64,000 nucleotides of DNA from an uncultured Methanobrevibacter sp. (GTDB lineage: Archaea; Methanobacteriota; Methanobacteria; Methanobacteriales; Methanobacteriaceae): assembly GCF_902764455.1 (NCBI RefSeq), contig NZ_CACWVY010000002.1, positions 1-64,000 of the forward strand, given 5' to 3'. Shown piece by piece: positions 11,709 to 21,004 of the stretch. The notes under the pieces were generated by a model. The model did no database searches. It saw only the letters and a list, made by a program, of their open reading frames with translations, and was not told where the DNA came from. A program made the translations under genes and the position numbers. How positions within the stretch are numbered: position 1 is the first letter of the stretch; each line of letters opens with the position of its first letter.

Positions 11709-11732
11709 ACAAAAAATTTATAATTAATAATC

Positions 11733-12599
11733 ATGACAATTATTAATGAAGACATCCAGAAAAAGCTTGAAGAAACTCTAAAATCAGTTAATAAGAAGAA
11801 TCCATTAACCCATTGCATAACCAATTCTGTGACAATTAATGATTGTGCAAATGCAGTTCTTGCAATAGGAGGATCCCCATTCATGGCAGAAGATGTAGAA
11901 GAAATGGAAGAAGTTGTAACAATTGCAGACGCATTAGTCATAAACATTGGAAAATTAAGCAAAGACCAAGTAGACGCTATGAAAGTCAGCGCAAAAGCAG
12001 CAAATAAAACTGACACACCAATAATACTCGATCCGGTAGGAGTTGGAGTAACTGAACTTAGAAACCGGACCACAATGGATTTAATAGACAATTACCAAAT
12101 AGCAGCAATTCGCGGAAATATTAGTGAAGTAAAAGCAATAGCAAAATTAATTGGAGTCATCGATGAAAACAATGCCGCAAAGGGCGTTGACGTAAATACT
12201 GATGATATCATTACAGAAGAAAACTTAGCTGACAACGGAAATCTCATAAAAGAGATTGCAAATAAACTAAACACAACCGTTCTTGCCAGCGGCCCGATAG
12301 ACATATTAAGTGATGGTGAAACTACAATAGCCATTGACAACGGTGATGAAATGATGCCATTGATTACCGGAAGCGGATGCATGTTATCTTCCATCGTTGG
12401 AAGTTGCATTGGAGCTTCAACACCTCTTGATGGTAGTCTTGCTGCAATTTTAGCAATGAACATTGCAGGTGAAAAAGCAAGAGCAAAAGTTGATGAAAAA
12501 GATGAAGGAACAGGCTCATTTAGAGCATATCTAATTGATTATCTTTATAAGACAACTCCAGAAAGTTTAATCAATGAATCAAATATTATGATATTATGA
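11733..12599 (+). CDS. thiM: Hydroxyethylthiazole kinase
   Basis: Phosphorylates 4-methyl-5-(2-hydroxyethyl)thiazole for salvage of the thiazole half of thiamine (288 aa). Ribokinase-like motifs: THCITNSVT near residue 27, ILDPVGVG near 95, and the anion hole/catalytic MPLITGSGCMLSSIVGS near 210. The final ATGA overlaps the thiE start, so the two are translationally coupled. The transcript looks leaderless. Confidence 0.97.
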   Translation: MTIINEDIQKKLEETLKSVNKKNPLTHCITNSVTINDCANAVLAIGGSPFMAEDVEEMEEVVTIADALVINIGKLSKDQVDAMKVSAKAANKTDTPIILDPVGVGVTELRNRTTMDLIDNYQIAAIRGNISEVKAIAKLIGVIDENNAAKGVDVNTDDIITEENLADNGNLIKEIANKLNTTVLASGPIDILSDGETTIAIDNGDEMMPLITGSGCMLSSIVGSCIGASTPLDGSLAAILAMNIAGEKARAKVDEKDEGTGSFRAYLIDYLYKTTPESLINESNIMIL

Positions 12600-13216
12600 A
12601 CAGCATAGACTTATCACTGTATCTCGTTACAGACAATAGCGATGATGTGGAAAAATTCCTAAACACAATAGAAGAGGCAATAAAAGGCGGAACCACTGTT
12701 GTGCAGATTAGAGAAAAAACTGCAGACACATTGGATTTCTACAATTTAGCACTGAAAGTTCAAGAAATAACAAAAAAATATGATGTCCCTTTAATCATTA
12801 ACGACAGAGTGGATGTTGCAATGGCAATTGATGCTGACGGAGTTCATGTAGGCCAGTCAGATATGCCTTGTGATGTAACAAGAAAACTTATCGGTGCAGA
12901 CAAGATACTAGGAGTTTCAGCTGCCACAATTGATGAAGCAAAAAAAGCACAAAAGGACGGTGCGGACTATATAGGCACAGGCGCAGTCTTTCCAACACAA
13001 ACCAAGGATGATGCGCCCAAAATTACTAAAAATGAATTGAAAGAAATTGTTGAATCAATTGATATTCCAGTTGTTGCAATAGGAGGAATCACTTTAGAAA
13101 ATGCCCATGAATTAAATGACACAGGAATTGCAGGATTATCTGTTGTAAGTGCAATAATGAGTTCCGACAATCCTAAAAAATCATCCGAAGAGCTGTTGAA
13201 TATTTTCAATAGTTAA
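12596..13216 (+). CDS. thiE: Thiamine-phosphate synthase
   Basis: Joins hydroxymethylpyrimidine pyrophosphate and thiazole phosphate to thiamine phosphate. This 206-aa TIM barrel begins LYLVTDNSDD and shows TTVVQIREKTAD, PLIINDRVDVAMAIDADGVH (pyrophosphate/Mg site), GTGAVFPTQTK and VVAIGGIT, all family signatures. It overlaps thiM by 4 bp; together they form a thiazole-salvage operon. Confidence 0.97.
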   Translation: MNSIDLSLYLVTDNSDDVEKFLNTIEEAIKGGTTVVQIREKTADTLDFYNLALKVQEITKKYDVPLIINDRVDVAMAIDADGVHVGQSDMPCDVTRKLIGADKILGVSAATIDEAKKAQKDGADYIGTGAVFPTQTKDDAPKITKNELKEIVESIDIPVVAIGGITLENAHELNDTGIAGLSVVSAIMSSDNPKKSSEELLNIFNS

Positions 13217-13256
13217 TATTATTTTTTAAAAAAAAAGTTTTAAAATAGTAAAGAAA

Positions 13257-14471
13257 TTATTTTTTACTATTTTTTAAAGCTTCTACAGCTGCAAGCTCTT
13301 TACCAGCAAGCATGCTAATACAAGCTCCACCACCACTGCTTAAATGGCTCATGTGACTTTCCAAACCAAGACCTGCAGTAGCAGCTGCAATATGACCTCC
13401 ACCAATTAATGAAAATCCAGTAGAACTTGCCATTGCATTAATTAAATCTTCAGTACCCATAGAAAATTTAGGATCTTCAAATACTCCTGCCGGACCATTT
13501 GCAAATATATATTTAGCTTCCCTAATTTCTTTGGCATAAAATGAAATTGTTTTTACACCGATATCAAAAATAGCTTCATTAGGAATATCATCCAAATCAT
13601 AATCTACACGTTCACCATCAATTTCACAAGCGACATCAATAGGATATTTAACCTTATCACCAAATCTTTCAATTAAATCTTTTGATTTTTCAACCATATC
13701 TTCATATCCTCTGCTTGCAATGAAATCACGATTTACCTGACCGATATCAACACCTGCCGCCCATAATACAATATTTCCAACAATACCTGTTGTCAATATA
13801 GAATCGGCAGTACCGTTGCTTAATACATTTTCCATAACGTCAATGGAATCTTCAGGTTTCATTCCACCAAGCAAGAATACACAAGGATGTTCTACATTAT
13901 CCAAAGCATTTTGAATAACAGTCAGTTCATCTTCCATGACACGGCCTGCAGCGGAAGGAGTATTTACTGTAAATCCAACCAATGATGCCTGAGAACGATG
14001 AGCCGCCGCAAATGCATCATTAATAAAATAATCGATTAATGGAGATAATTGCCTTACAAGTAAAGTTTTGGATTGTTCCAGAGGACTTCTTGAAAGAGTT
14101 TCCTCTGAAAAGAAACGTGCATTTTCCAATAATAATATATCATGTGGTTTTAAATTACGGATAGCCTCTTTAGCGGAACTTGAAAACAGAGAATCAACAT
14201 ATTTTACTCTTAAATTTAAAATATCTGATAACACATCAGCATGCTGAGATAATGTTGTGAAATCCTTCTTTCCAGGTCTGCTTTGGTGAGCAAGAATAAC
14301 AACTTTAGCCCCTTTGGCAGATAACTCTTTAATTGTCCTTGCATGTAATTTTAATCTTGTATCATCCAAAATAATTCCAGAACCCGGATCAACCGGTGCA
14401 TTAATGTCTACCCTTACAAGCACAGTTTTGTTTTCCAAATCAAAATCATCAATTGTATTAAATTCAGCCAT
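13257..14471 (-). CDS. pgk: Phosphoglycerate kinase
   Basis: Interconverts 1,3-bisphosphoglycerate and 3-phosphoglycerate with ADP/ATP; in methanogens mainly gluconeogenic. 404 aa. The N-terminal VRVDINAPVDPG, the HQSRPG substrate loop, ENARFF, and the C-terminal nucleotide-binding GGGHIAAA are present. The start is an ATG after GTGGAGAAAA. It lies 19 bp downstream of tpiA. Confidence 0.97.
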   Translation of the reverse strand: MAEFNTIDDFDLENKTVLVRVDINAPVDPGSGIILDDTRLKLHARTIKELSAKGAKVVILAHQSRPGKKDFTTLSQHADVLSDILNLRVKYVDSLFSSSAKEAIRNLKPHDILLLENARFFSEETLSRSPLEQSKTLLVRQLSPLIDYFINDAFAAAHRSQASLVGFTVNTPSAAGRVMEDELTVIQNALDNVEHPCVFLLGGMKPEDSIDVMENVLSNGTADSILTTGIVGNIVLWAAGVDIGQVNRDFIASRGYEDMVEKSKDLIERFGDKVKYPIDVACEIDGERVDYDLDDIPNEAIFDIGVKTISFYAKEIREAKYIFANGPAGVFEDPKFSMGTEDLINAMASSTGFSLIGGGHIAAATAGLGLESHMSHLSSGGGACISMLAGKELAAVEALKNSKK

Positions 14472-14490
14472 TTTTCTCCACTCGCAATAA

Positions 14491-15159
14491 TTATAATTTG
14501 CTTACCAAATCAATTAAAGCATCTTTTGGACTTTCTGCCTTTATAATTCCTGATGCCAACAATACTCCGTCAGCACCCAAATCCATAGCAGCTTTCATAT
14601 CATCTCCAGTGGTGATTCCAGCACCACATAATACCTTAACATTTTTATTAATGGATTTGACTTCCTTTACACTGTCTTCAACAACTTCAGGTTGTGCCTG
14701 AGATACAGGAATTCCAGTACCTATTAATTCCGGAGGTTCTACAGCCACAGCAGTTGGAGAAAGTGCAGCAACAGCTTTAGAAGTCTCTATATTATTGGTA
14801 CAAACGCAAGATTCTATTTCATTTTCCCTGCATAACTTAACGACTTCTGCAATGTCAGCCAATTTCATCCTTTGTTCTGAATGGTTAATTAATGAACCGC
14901 TTACACCGGCTTCAATTAAAGTATTAATTAAATTAGATCCAGTATGGCCTCCAGGAGCGATTGGATCGATATGTTGAGCAAAAATTGGAATGGAGGCTTC
15001 TTGATTTATCCTGTAAATGTCAGCTGCTTGAGGAGCTGCAACCATAGTAATTCCAGTTTCGCTAGCAGCACTTTCCAAATCATGTGCAAGTTCTAAAGCC
15101 TTTATACCGCTTGATTCTAAATATGTTTTATAATTCAATATTACTATTGGTGTATCCAT
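14491..15159 (-). CDS. tpiA: Triosephosphate isomerase
   Basis: Archaeal-type TIM of 222 aa, shorter than bacterial enzymes. NYKTYLES carries the catalytic Lys, NHSEQR the catalytic His, and VEPPELIGTG the catalytic Glu loop; the phosphate loop is CGAGITTGDD. An upstream in-frame TTG would add four residues, but the ATG giving MDTPIVILNYK matches the family. It forms an operon with pgk. Confidence 0.97.
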   Translation of the reverse strand: MDTPIVILNYKTYLESSGIKALELAHDLESAASETGITMVAAPQAADIYRINQEASIPIFAQHIDPIAPGGHTGSNLINTLIEAGVSGSLINHSEQRMKLADIAEVVKLCRENEIESCVCTNNIETSKAVAALSPTAVAVEPPELIGTGIPVSQAQPEVVEDSVKEVKSINKNVKVLCGAGITTGDDMKAAMDLGADGVLLASGIIKAESPKDALIDLVSKL

Positions 15160-15215
15160 AATATCCCACAATAACTTTATTATATATTATATTTATCTTA
15201 CACTATTAAATAAAT

Positions 15216-16085
15216 TTATGATTTTTCTATTCTATTTTGAGACAAACTGACATATTCCGGATTAATCTCATAGGCAATATAATTTCTATTATTTTTTAAA
15301 GCTGCAATGCAAGTTGTTCCGCTTCCGCAAAAGGGGTCAAGAACAACATCCCCTTCATAGCTGTAAAGATTAATTAACCTGTGAGGAAGTTCAACAGGAA
15401 ACGGAGCAGGATGGCCAATTTTTTTAGCGTTGACTGCCGGAAACGTCCAGAGGCTTTTTGTCCATTGGATAAAATCATCCCTTTCAATTGTGTCCCTTTT
15501 CTTTTGAGTCTTATTTTTGGAATACGACAGTTTTGAAAAGACCAAAATATATTCATGATAATCCCTCAAAACAGGATTTGACGCCGACATCCAACTTCCC
15601 CATGCACATGAGCCACCTGCACTTGCAGACTTATCCCATATTATTTCACCGCGCATTAAAAATCCCAAATCAAGCATTATTTCTATTACCATTGCATGAA
15701 GAGGAATATATGGTTTGCGGCCAATATTAGCAATGTTAATGCAGGCCCTGCCTCCTGGAACCAGTTTCTTATAAGTCTCGCCAAAAACAGATGTAAGCAG
15801 ATTCAAATATTCGTCCAGAGACAAATCCTCATCATATTCCTTGCCAACATTGTAAGGAGGTGATGTAATCATCAGATGAACGCTTTCATCAGGTATTTCG
15901 CTCATGTTTTCACTGGATTTGCAGTATATCCTGTTCAGATTTCCTTTTTCAATTTTATTCTCTTTGAATTCAACTTTTTCAGGTATTTTGTATTCTTCAA
16001 ATAATTTTGCACTATAAAATTTTTTTGAACTGTGAGATTCCCTTAAGACCGAACCGAATGAAGAAGTTTCCGTTTTTCTAACCAC
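15216..16085 (-). CDS. Type II DNA methyltransferase (beta class)
   Basis: S-adenosylmethionine-dependent DNA modification enzyme of 289 aa. Motif IV TSPPYNVG (about residue 89) precedes motif I DPFCGSGTT (about 253), the beta-class order; the SPPY form is most often found in N4-cytosine enzymes. The start is GTG two bases after the stop of the partner gene, with AAAGGGG as Shine-Dalgarno. Paired with the putative endonuclease upstream, it would protect host sites. The recognition sequence cannot be read from the protein. Both genes sit as a cassette between tpiA and taw1. Confidence 0.92.
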   Translation of the reverse strand: MVRKTETSSFGSVLRESHSSKKFYSAKLFEEYKIPEKVEFKENKIEKGNLNRIYCKSSENMSEIPDESVHLMITSPPYNVGKEYDEDLSLDEYLNLLTSVFGETYKKLVPGGRACINIANIGRKPYIPLHAMVIEIMLDLGFLMRGEIIWDKSASAGGSCAWGSWMSASNPVLRDYHEYILVFSKLSYSKNKTQKKRDTIERDDFIQWTKSLWTFPAVNAKKIGHPAPFPVELPHRLINLYSYEGDVVLDPFCGSGTTCIAALKNNRNYIAYEINPEYVSLSQNRIEKS

Positions 16086-16086
16086 A

Positions 16087-16956
16087 TTAAGACCCCTTTA
16101 GGAGATTTAAAAATTTCAATCCCTTATTTTCATAACTTTTTTCCCGATTAGCTATATCAATCATTTGACCCAGATTTTCAGGAGACTGCATCCCTGAAAA
16201 GAAATTTAAATCCCTGTTAAATAATTGATTCAAATGCAATTTTAACTCATCAGTATTGTCAAATCTGTAAAAACCATTTTTTGGAGTTGATTTGCGAGTA
16301 TTGCCGTGATTAAGTGGAAATGGATTGAGGGACCAAAATCCCTGGATTAAACCTGCATGCTTTAGATAATCAGCCTTTTTTGAAAATCCGTTTGAGAGAG
16401 GTGCATTTCCAACGACTATTATTGGTATTTTCGTAGATTCCAAATTTGAAACACGAATATCTATACATTTGCCAATAGCTTTCAGAACTGAATCCGAACG
16501 TGTGAAACTCGGCTTTCCCTGATGAGTCCTGTAGTCGCCAATCTCATGAATCCTGTCCAGGCCAGGGTCATATTCCCAGTTCCACACCAAAGACATTTTA
16601 ACTTCACATATTAGTTTTACCTGTGAAGCCTTTAAAATTTTTTTATCTTCAGTGGCAACAACAATGTCTGCAGGAGACTTTGAAGTTATTCCAACAGAGG
16701 GAATTCTCGCCTGGCGAACGATGCAGAGATTTTCATCTTCAATCAATTCACCGAACAAATCACAGACCCAATTTTCTGTGTAATTTCCTATAAGTGAATT
16801 TCTAGATTGGAGAGTGGTTTTTCTGCCTTTATATCTCTTTGGCCAATATGCCAGATATCGTCCATCATCTGTTTTATAGAAAAGCTGCTTTGTTGAAGCG
16901 AAATCTTTCGAGTTTAAAAAAAATAATTTTTCTTGATGTTTATTCCATAATCTCAT
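16087..16956 (-). CDS. Putative type II restriction endonuclease
   Basis: 289-aa protein directly upstream of, and coupled to, the methyltransferase. A PD-(D/E)xK-like signature is visible: SPADIVVAT (about residues 113-121) followed by KLICEVKMS (about 133-141), which fits the metal site of restriction nucleases. The rest is not recognised. Its position with a solitary modification enzyme is the main reason for the call; cleavage specificity is unknown. It is divergent from taw1 with 131 bp between the starts. Confidence 0.7.
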   Translation of the reverse strand: MRLWNKHQEKLFFLNSKDFASTKQLFYKTDDGRYLAYWPKRYKGRKTTLQSRNSLIGNYTENWVCDLFGELIEDENLCIVRQARIPSVGITSKSPADIVVATEDKKILKASQVKLICEVKMSLVWNWEYDPGLDRIHEIGDYRTHQGKPSFTRSDSVLKAIGKCIDIRVSNLESTKIPIIVVGNAPLSNGFSKKADYLKHAGLIQGFWSLNPFPLNHGNTRKSTPKNGFYRFDNTDELKLHLNQLFNRDLNFFSGMQSPENLGQMIDIANREKSYENKGLKFLNLLKGS

Positions 16957-17052
16957 ATTAAATTATATTATTATTAAACATATAAATAATTTTTATTAAT
17001 AAATTACAATATTGTTCAGAATTTATAATATTTATGTGAGCTTGTAAAAATG

Positions 17053-17062
17053 TATATATAAG
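17053..17062 (+). promoter_or_regulatory. TATA box of taw1
   Basis: TATATATAAG centred about 30 bp upstream of the taw1 ATG. There is no Shine-Dalgarno before the ATG, so a leaderless or very short-leader transcript is likely. Confidence 0.5.
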
Positions 17063-17087
17063 CAAAACTAAAAATAACTTTGATTTT

Positions 17088-18005
17088 ATGTCATTCAATG
17101 AAAGCCAAATAGAAAAATTAGAAAAAAGCGGATACAGATTCCTTGGGACACACGGCCATGCGGCCGCCAAGATTTGTCATTGGACCCGTCAAAGTATTGT
17201 GGATAAAGGAGTATGCTATAAGGAAAAATTCTATGGAATCAAATCCCACAGATGCCTTCAAATGTCCCCTTCAGTTCCAAACTGCCAACAGGAGTGCGAA
17301 TTTTGCTGGAGAGACCTGACATATACCCAAACCACATGGGAAGATGACGAATATGATGATCCTAAAACAATAATTGATGATGCAATCAAAGCCCAATATA
17401 ATCTGCTGTGCGGCTTTTTTGGAAATGATAAGGCAAATAAAAAGAAACTTGAAGAACTTAAAGACCCAACCAATGCCGCAATTTCACTTGCCGGAGAACC
17501 AACACTCTATCCGAAAATCGATGAATTAATTGGCGAGTTTAACAGAAGAGATTTTACAACATTTGTTGTAAGCAACGGACAATGTGTCGACAGATTGAGG
17601 AATCTTGAAAACGATCCATATCAACTATACCTTTCCTTGGATGCACCTAACGAGAAAATATTTAATGAAGTGTGCAGACCTAGAATAAATGATGCTTGGA
17701 GTAATTTAAATGAATCACTTGAAACATTGGCCAGTTTTAACTCCCGCACATGTATACGAAACACCTGCGTTCGTGGAAGGAATATGGAAAATCCCGAAGA
17801 ATATGCAAAATTGATAAAAAAAGCGGACCCCGATTTTGTAGAAGTGAAAGCATATATGTGTGTCGGCTCATCACGTAAACGTCTAACTCTCGACAATATG
17901 CCAACATTCGATGAAGTTAAAGAATTTGCTAAAAAAATAGGTGATGAGTGCGGTAAAGAATTAGTAAATGAATCTGAAATTAGTCGAGTTGTTCTTCTCG
18001 AATAA
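17088..18005 (+). CDS. taw1: tRNA 4-demethylwyosine synthase (radical SAM)
   Basis: Condenses pyruvate carbons onto N1-methylguanosine-37 of tRNA-Phe to form the tricyclic wyosine base. 305 aa. The radical-SAM cluster is the CX3CX2C variant typical of Taw1/TYW1 (CQQECEFCW near residue 65), and the first-cluster cysteines occur in the N-terminal KICHW and VCYKEKFYGI and the RCLQ region. SLAGEPTLYP is the conserved GEPT-type motif. It is a single gene, without the flavodoxin domain of eukaryotic TYW1. Confidence 0.95.
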   Translation: MSFNESQIEKLEKSGYRFLGTHGHAAAKICHWTRQSIVDKGVCYKEKFYGIKSHRCLQMSPSVPNCQQECEFCWRDLTYTQTTWEDDEYDDPKTIIDDAIKAQYNLLCGFFGNDKANKKKLEELKDPTNAAISLAGEPTLYPKIDELIGEFNRRDFTTFVVSNGQCVDRLRNLENDPYQLYLSLDAPNEKIFNEVCRPRINDAWSNLNESLETLASFNSRTCIRNTCVRGRNMENPEEYAKLIKKADPDFVEVKAYMCVGSSRKRLTLDNMPTFDEVKEFAKKIGDECGKELVNESEISRVVLLE

Positions 18006-18463
18006 CAACTCTTTTTTAAAGTTCAAATGCATTTTCTAAATCTTTTGGAAATTGTGTTTCACGGACATATTTCTTTTCAGTCACGTCAAAGTGTCGAAAA
18101 CATATTTTGAATAATCTCTAAATTATTAGGTGTTATATGCATAGAGATGTTCAGGATTTGTAAATATAGCTTCCAAATCCCTTTCAAAACTGTCATGAAG
18201 ATTCAGATAGCCCATCTGATAAAATACTCATTCCAAACTTATTTAAAGGTTTAAATTTGTAATTAACACTGTTTTTAGCATCTTAGAACAGTTAATCACT
18301 TATCATAGAGATTGGAACTGGGATTAAACATCCCAGGCCCCTATAAATATTTTTGAGTAATGTGGACAAAAATTCTTTTGTCTTTGTATATTAAACTAGT
18401 GGACTTGCAGATATTCTAGAAAATCCACAACCTCCGCAGGCTATAGTAGTTTATATTATATTC
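18006..18463. other. Intergenic region with gene remnant and hairpins
   Basis: 458 bp between the 3' ends of taw1 and sucC. The first ~210 bp hold a degraded minus-strand reading (listed separately). Further on are two short hairpins: CTGGGA/TCCCAG (18318-18336, 7-nt loop) and GACAAAA/TTTTGTC (18365-18382, 4-nt loop). Between them is CCCCTATAAATATTTTT, which resembles a TATA region. A structured RNA is possible but no known family was recognised. Confidence 0.4.
18016..18215 (-). pseudogene. Degenerate 3' remnant of an unidentified gene
   Basis: Three short readings in successive frames follow one another on the minus strand: MGYLNLHDSFERDLEAIF... to a stop at 18126, then ITPNNLEIIQNMFSTL, then FRHFDVTEKKYVRETQFPKD... 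to a stop at 18016. Codon use and amino-acid composition look like real protein, and joining them gives one uninterrupted C-terminus of about 65 residues. This suggests a gene tail with two frameshifts. The family was not recognised. Confidence 0.4.
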
Positions 18464-19573
18464 TCAGGCTTTCAATTCTTCACAAAGTTCAACAGCTTTT
18501 TTAGCCGCTTTTTCCATTGAAGTCTCATATGGAATTCCGGCTTCATCTAAAAGTCTTTGACCTTCTTTCTCATTGGTTCCGGTCAATCTGATTACAATGT
18601 GAACATCACGGTCAATATTTTCTAAAGCTTTAATTACACCCCTTGCAACATCATCAGCTTTGGTAATACCTCCTAAAACATTTAAGAATACTACTTTAAC
18701 AGGCTCATAGTTCAATACAATACTCAAAGCCTGATTGATGATTTGCTCTGAAGCTCCACCACCAATATCAAGGAAAGTTGCAGGTTCTCCACCATTGAGT
18801 TTAATCATATCCATAGCAGTCAATGTCAGACCGGCACCATTACCTATTACAGCAATGTCCCCATCCAATTGGACAAAGTCCACAGCTTTCTTTTTATAAT
18901 GAAGCATTTCAACAAGGTCCTGATGTCTGAACAATGAATCATTTTCAACAACTAATTTAGCATCAGCTGCAATAATGCCGTCAGGAGTTAACACTAACGG
19001 ATTTATCTCAGCAGTATCTGCGTCATATTTTTCAAAGACCCGATATAATTTCCAAATAATGTCTCCAATTGGTGAAATCAATTCAGAATCAACACCCATT
19101 TTACGTGCGATTTCACGTGCTTCATATGGTAAGAATTCAAGTAAAGGATTAGGATAATATTTGATAATTTTTTCAGGGTTTGTTTTAGCAAGGTTTTCAA
19201 TTTCAACCCCACCTTCCTTACTTGCAAGAATTACAGGTTTTCTAGCACCTCTGTCAACAGATACTGTTACGAAAAATTCATTTAAAATATCAGCTTTTTC
19301 TTCGATTAAAAGATGATTTACTTTTTCGCCTTTAATTTCCATTCCTAAAATTTGTTCTGAAACTTTAAGTGCTTCACCAGGGTTATTTGCAAATTTTACA
19401 CCTCCGGCTTTACCTCTTCCACCGGTTAAAACCTGTGCTTTAATAACAACAGGAACGCCCATTTCTGAAGATATAGCCATTGCTTCTTCAGGGTAATTTG
19501 CGACATGGCCTTCCAAAATTGGAATACCTTCCTTTTTAAAAATTTGTTTTGCTGCATTTTCAAAAAATCTCAT
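18464..19573 (-). CDS. sucC: Succinyl-CoA synthetase beta subunit (ADP-forming)
   Basis: ATP-grasp subunit of succinyl-CoA ligase, 369 aa. N-terminal VVIKAQVLTGGRGKAGGVK is the nucleotide-binding motif, AEINPLVLTPDG is the Mg site, and LDIGGGAS and FLNVLGGITK are C-terminal signatures. In methanogens the enzyme makes succinyl-CoA for 2-oxoglutarate synthesis. It is the last gene of the kor operon, 8 bp after korC. The alpha subunit (sucD) is not in the window. Confidence 0.97.
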   Translation of the reverse strand: MRFFENAAKQIFKKEGIPILEGHVANYPEEAMAISSEMGVPVVIKAQVLTGGRGKAGGVKFANNPGEALKVSEQILGMEIKGEKVNHLLIEEKADILNEFFVTVSVDRGARKPVILASKEGGVEIENLAKTNPEKIIKYYPNPLLEFLPYEAREIARKMGVDSELISPIGDIIWKLYRVFEKYDADTAEINPLVLTPDGIIAADAKLVVENDSLFRHQDLVEMLHYKKKAVDFVQLDGDIAVIGNGAGLTLTAMDMIKLNGGEPATFLDIGGGASEQIINQALSIVLNYEPVKVVFLNVLGGITKADDVARGVIKALENIDRDVHIVIRLTGTNEKEGQRLLDEAGIPYETSMEKAAKKAVELCEELKA

Positions 19574-19581
19574 TGTAACAC

Positions 19582-20130
19582 CTATTCTGCAAGAGCATAT
19601 CCGGCTTCGAAAGCATTAATATTTTTCTCTTCAGTTCCTTTAGGAACACTTGCTTCAATAGCTTTCATAGCTGATTCTTTAGATATGACTCCAGTTATTT
19701 TTGTAATTGCTCCGACCATTACAATATTTGCTACGATTTTAAGACCGATTTCATCAGTAGCTGTTTTGGTTGCAGGAGCTTCATAAACTTTAATATTATG
19801 TTCATCTATAAAATCCTTAACATCTTCAACATCTGTTGTTCCAGGATCAACAATTAAAGTTCCATTATCCTTTAAATCAACAATATATTTAAGTAATGCC
19901 TCATTAGACATTGCAACAAGGATATCAGGATTTTGAACTTTAGGATAATCAACTGTGCTGTCACTGATAACAACTTCACATTTGGAAGCTCCACCACGAG
20001 CTTCAGGACCGTAAGATTGAGTTTGAACCGCTTCTTTGCCGTCGAAAAGGCATGCAGATTTACCTAAAATAATACCTGCAAGAATAATTCCCTGACCTCC
20101 AAATCCACAAATTCTAATTTCAGTTCTCAT
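19582..20130 (-). CDS. korC: 2-oxoglutarate ferredoxin oxidoreductase, gamma subunit
   Basis: 182-aa gamma domain. GFGGQGIILAGIILG and SYGPEARGGASKCEVVIS are its standard motifs. The true start is the ATG 5 nt after AGGTGG; an upstream GTG would add three residues but overlaps that site. It follows korB closely and precedes sucC. Confidence 0.96.
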   Translation of the reverse strand: MRTEIRICGFGGQGIILAGIILGKSACLFDGKEAVQTQSYGPEARGGASKCEVVISDSTVDYPKVQNPDILVAMSNEALLKYIVDLKDNGTLIVDPGTTDVEDVKDFIDEHNIKVYEAPATKTATDEIGLKIVANIVMVGAITKITGVISKESAMKAIEASVPKGTEEKNINAFEAGYALAE

Positions 20131-20139
20131 ATTATCCAC

Positions 20140-21003
20140 CTATAACTCTGTTTCATATGCAGAATTGATAAGAGTTTTCTTACCAGATTTTTCTACACTA
20201 ATCTTATCAATGCTTTGTGTGAATTCATCTTTTTGAGTTTTAGCAAATTCACCAACAACAATTTTACCTTCCAAGTCTTTTGGCCTCATCCTATCTGCAG
20301 CAGATTTATATACAGTGTTTGCTTTCATTACTGCAGCCATTGCAGTAGGAGTTCTGAGTTTATTCTTACGACCATAATATGTTGGACACTGGGTTGCAAC
20401 TTCAATAAATGAAAATCCAGGATTTTTTAAACCTTCCTTAATGGACAATACAAGGTTTTCTATTTGAACAGTTGTCCATCTTGCTGAATAAGTCGCACCT
20501 GCTGCCGCAACAAGTTCCGCCAATTTAAATGGAGCGTCCTGATTACCGTATGGAGCGGTTGTTCCGAAACTGCCCTTAGGAGATGTAGGGCTGATTTGAC
20601 CTCCAGTCATACCATAAATATTATTATTGATACAAATTACAGTCAGATTAATATTTCTTCTGGCTGCATGAATTAAATGATTACCACCGATGGAAGCCGC
20701 ATCACCGTCACCAGTAAATACAACAACATCCAAATCCTTATTAGCTGTTTTTAAACCGGTAGCAAAGCTTAATGCTCTTCCGTGAGTAGTGTGAAGTGAA
20801 TCACATTTCAAATAACCTGGAATTCTTGAAGAACATCCAATACCGGAAACCATTGCAATATTGTCAAAGTCCATTTCCGCCTTTTCCATAGCTGCAAGGA
20901 ATGCATTGATGATTGCTCCGTTTCCACAGCCCGGACAGAAAATATGAGGTAATCTGTCTTCTCTTAAATATGGGAGAAATCTATTTTCCTTATATTGAGC
21001 CAT
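20140..21003 (-). CDS. korB: 2-oxoglutarate ferredoxin oxidoreductase, beta subunit
   Basis: Thiamine-diphosphate-binding subunit, 287 aa. FCPGCGNGAI binds the active-site side and GDGDAASIGGNH...NINLTVICINNNIYGMTGG is the ThDP/Mg motif. The ATG preceded by GGAGGAAACTAAA is chosen; it comes one base after the korA stop, so translation is coupled. A longer reading would start inside korA. Confidence 0.97.
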   Translation of the reverse strand: MAQYKENRFLPYLREDRLPHIFCPGCGNGAIINAFLAAMEKAEMDFDNIAMVSGIGCSSRIPGYLKCDSLHTTHGRALSFATGLKTANKDLDVVVFTGDGDAASIGGNHLIHAARRNINLTVICINNNIYGMTGGQISPTSPKGSFGTTAPYGNQDAPFKLAELVAAAGATYSARWTTVQIENLVLSIKEGLKNPGFSFIEVATQCPTYYGRKNKLRTPTAMAAVMKANTVYKSAADRMRPKDLEGKIVVGEFAKTQKDEFTQSIDKISVEKSGKKTLINSAYETEL

Positions 21004-21004
21004 T

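Noticed and set aside
11620-11732. TPP riboswitch before thiM
   Set aside because: The AT-rich 115-bp stretch has no CUGAGA-like core, and the TATA box lies about 30 bp from the ATG, leaving no room for a leader RNA.
15216-16085. Assigning a recognition sequence such as CTAG to the methyltransferase
   Set aside because: The target-recognition region cannot be matched reliably by eye; only methylome data or a close characterised homologue would decide.
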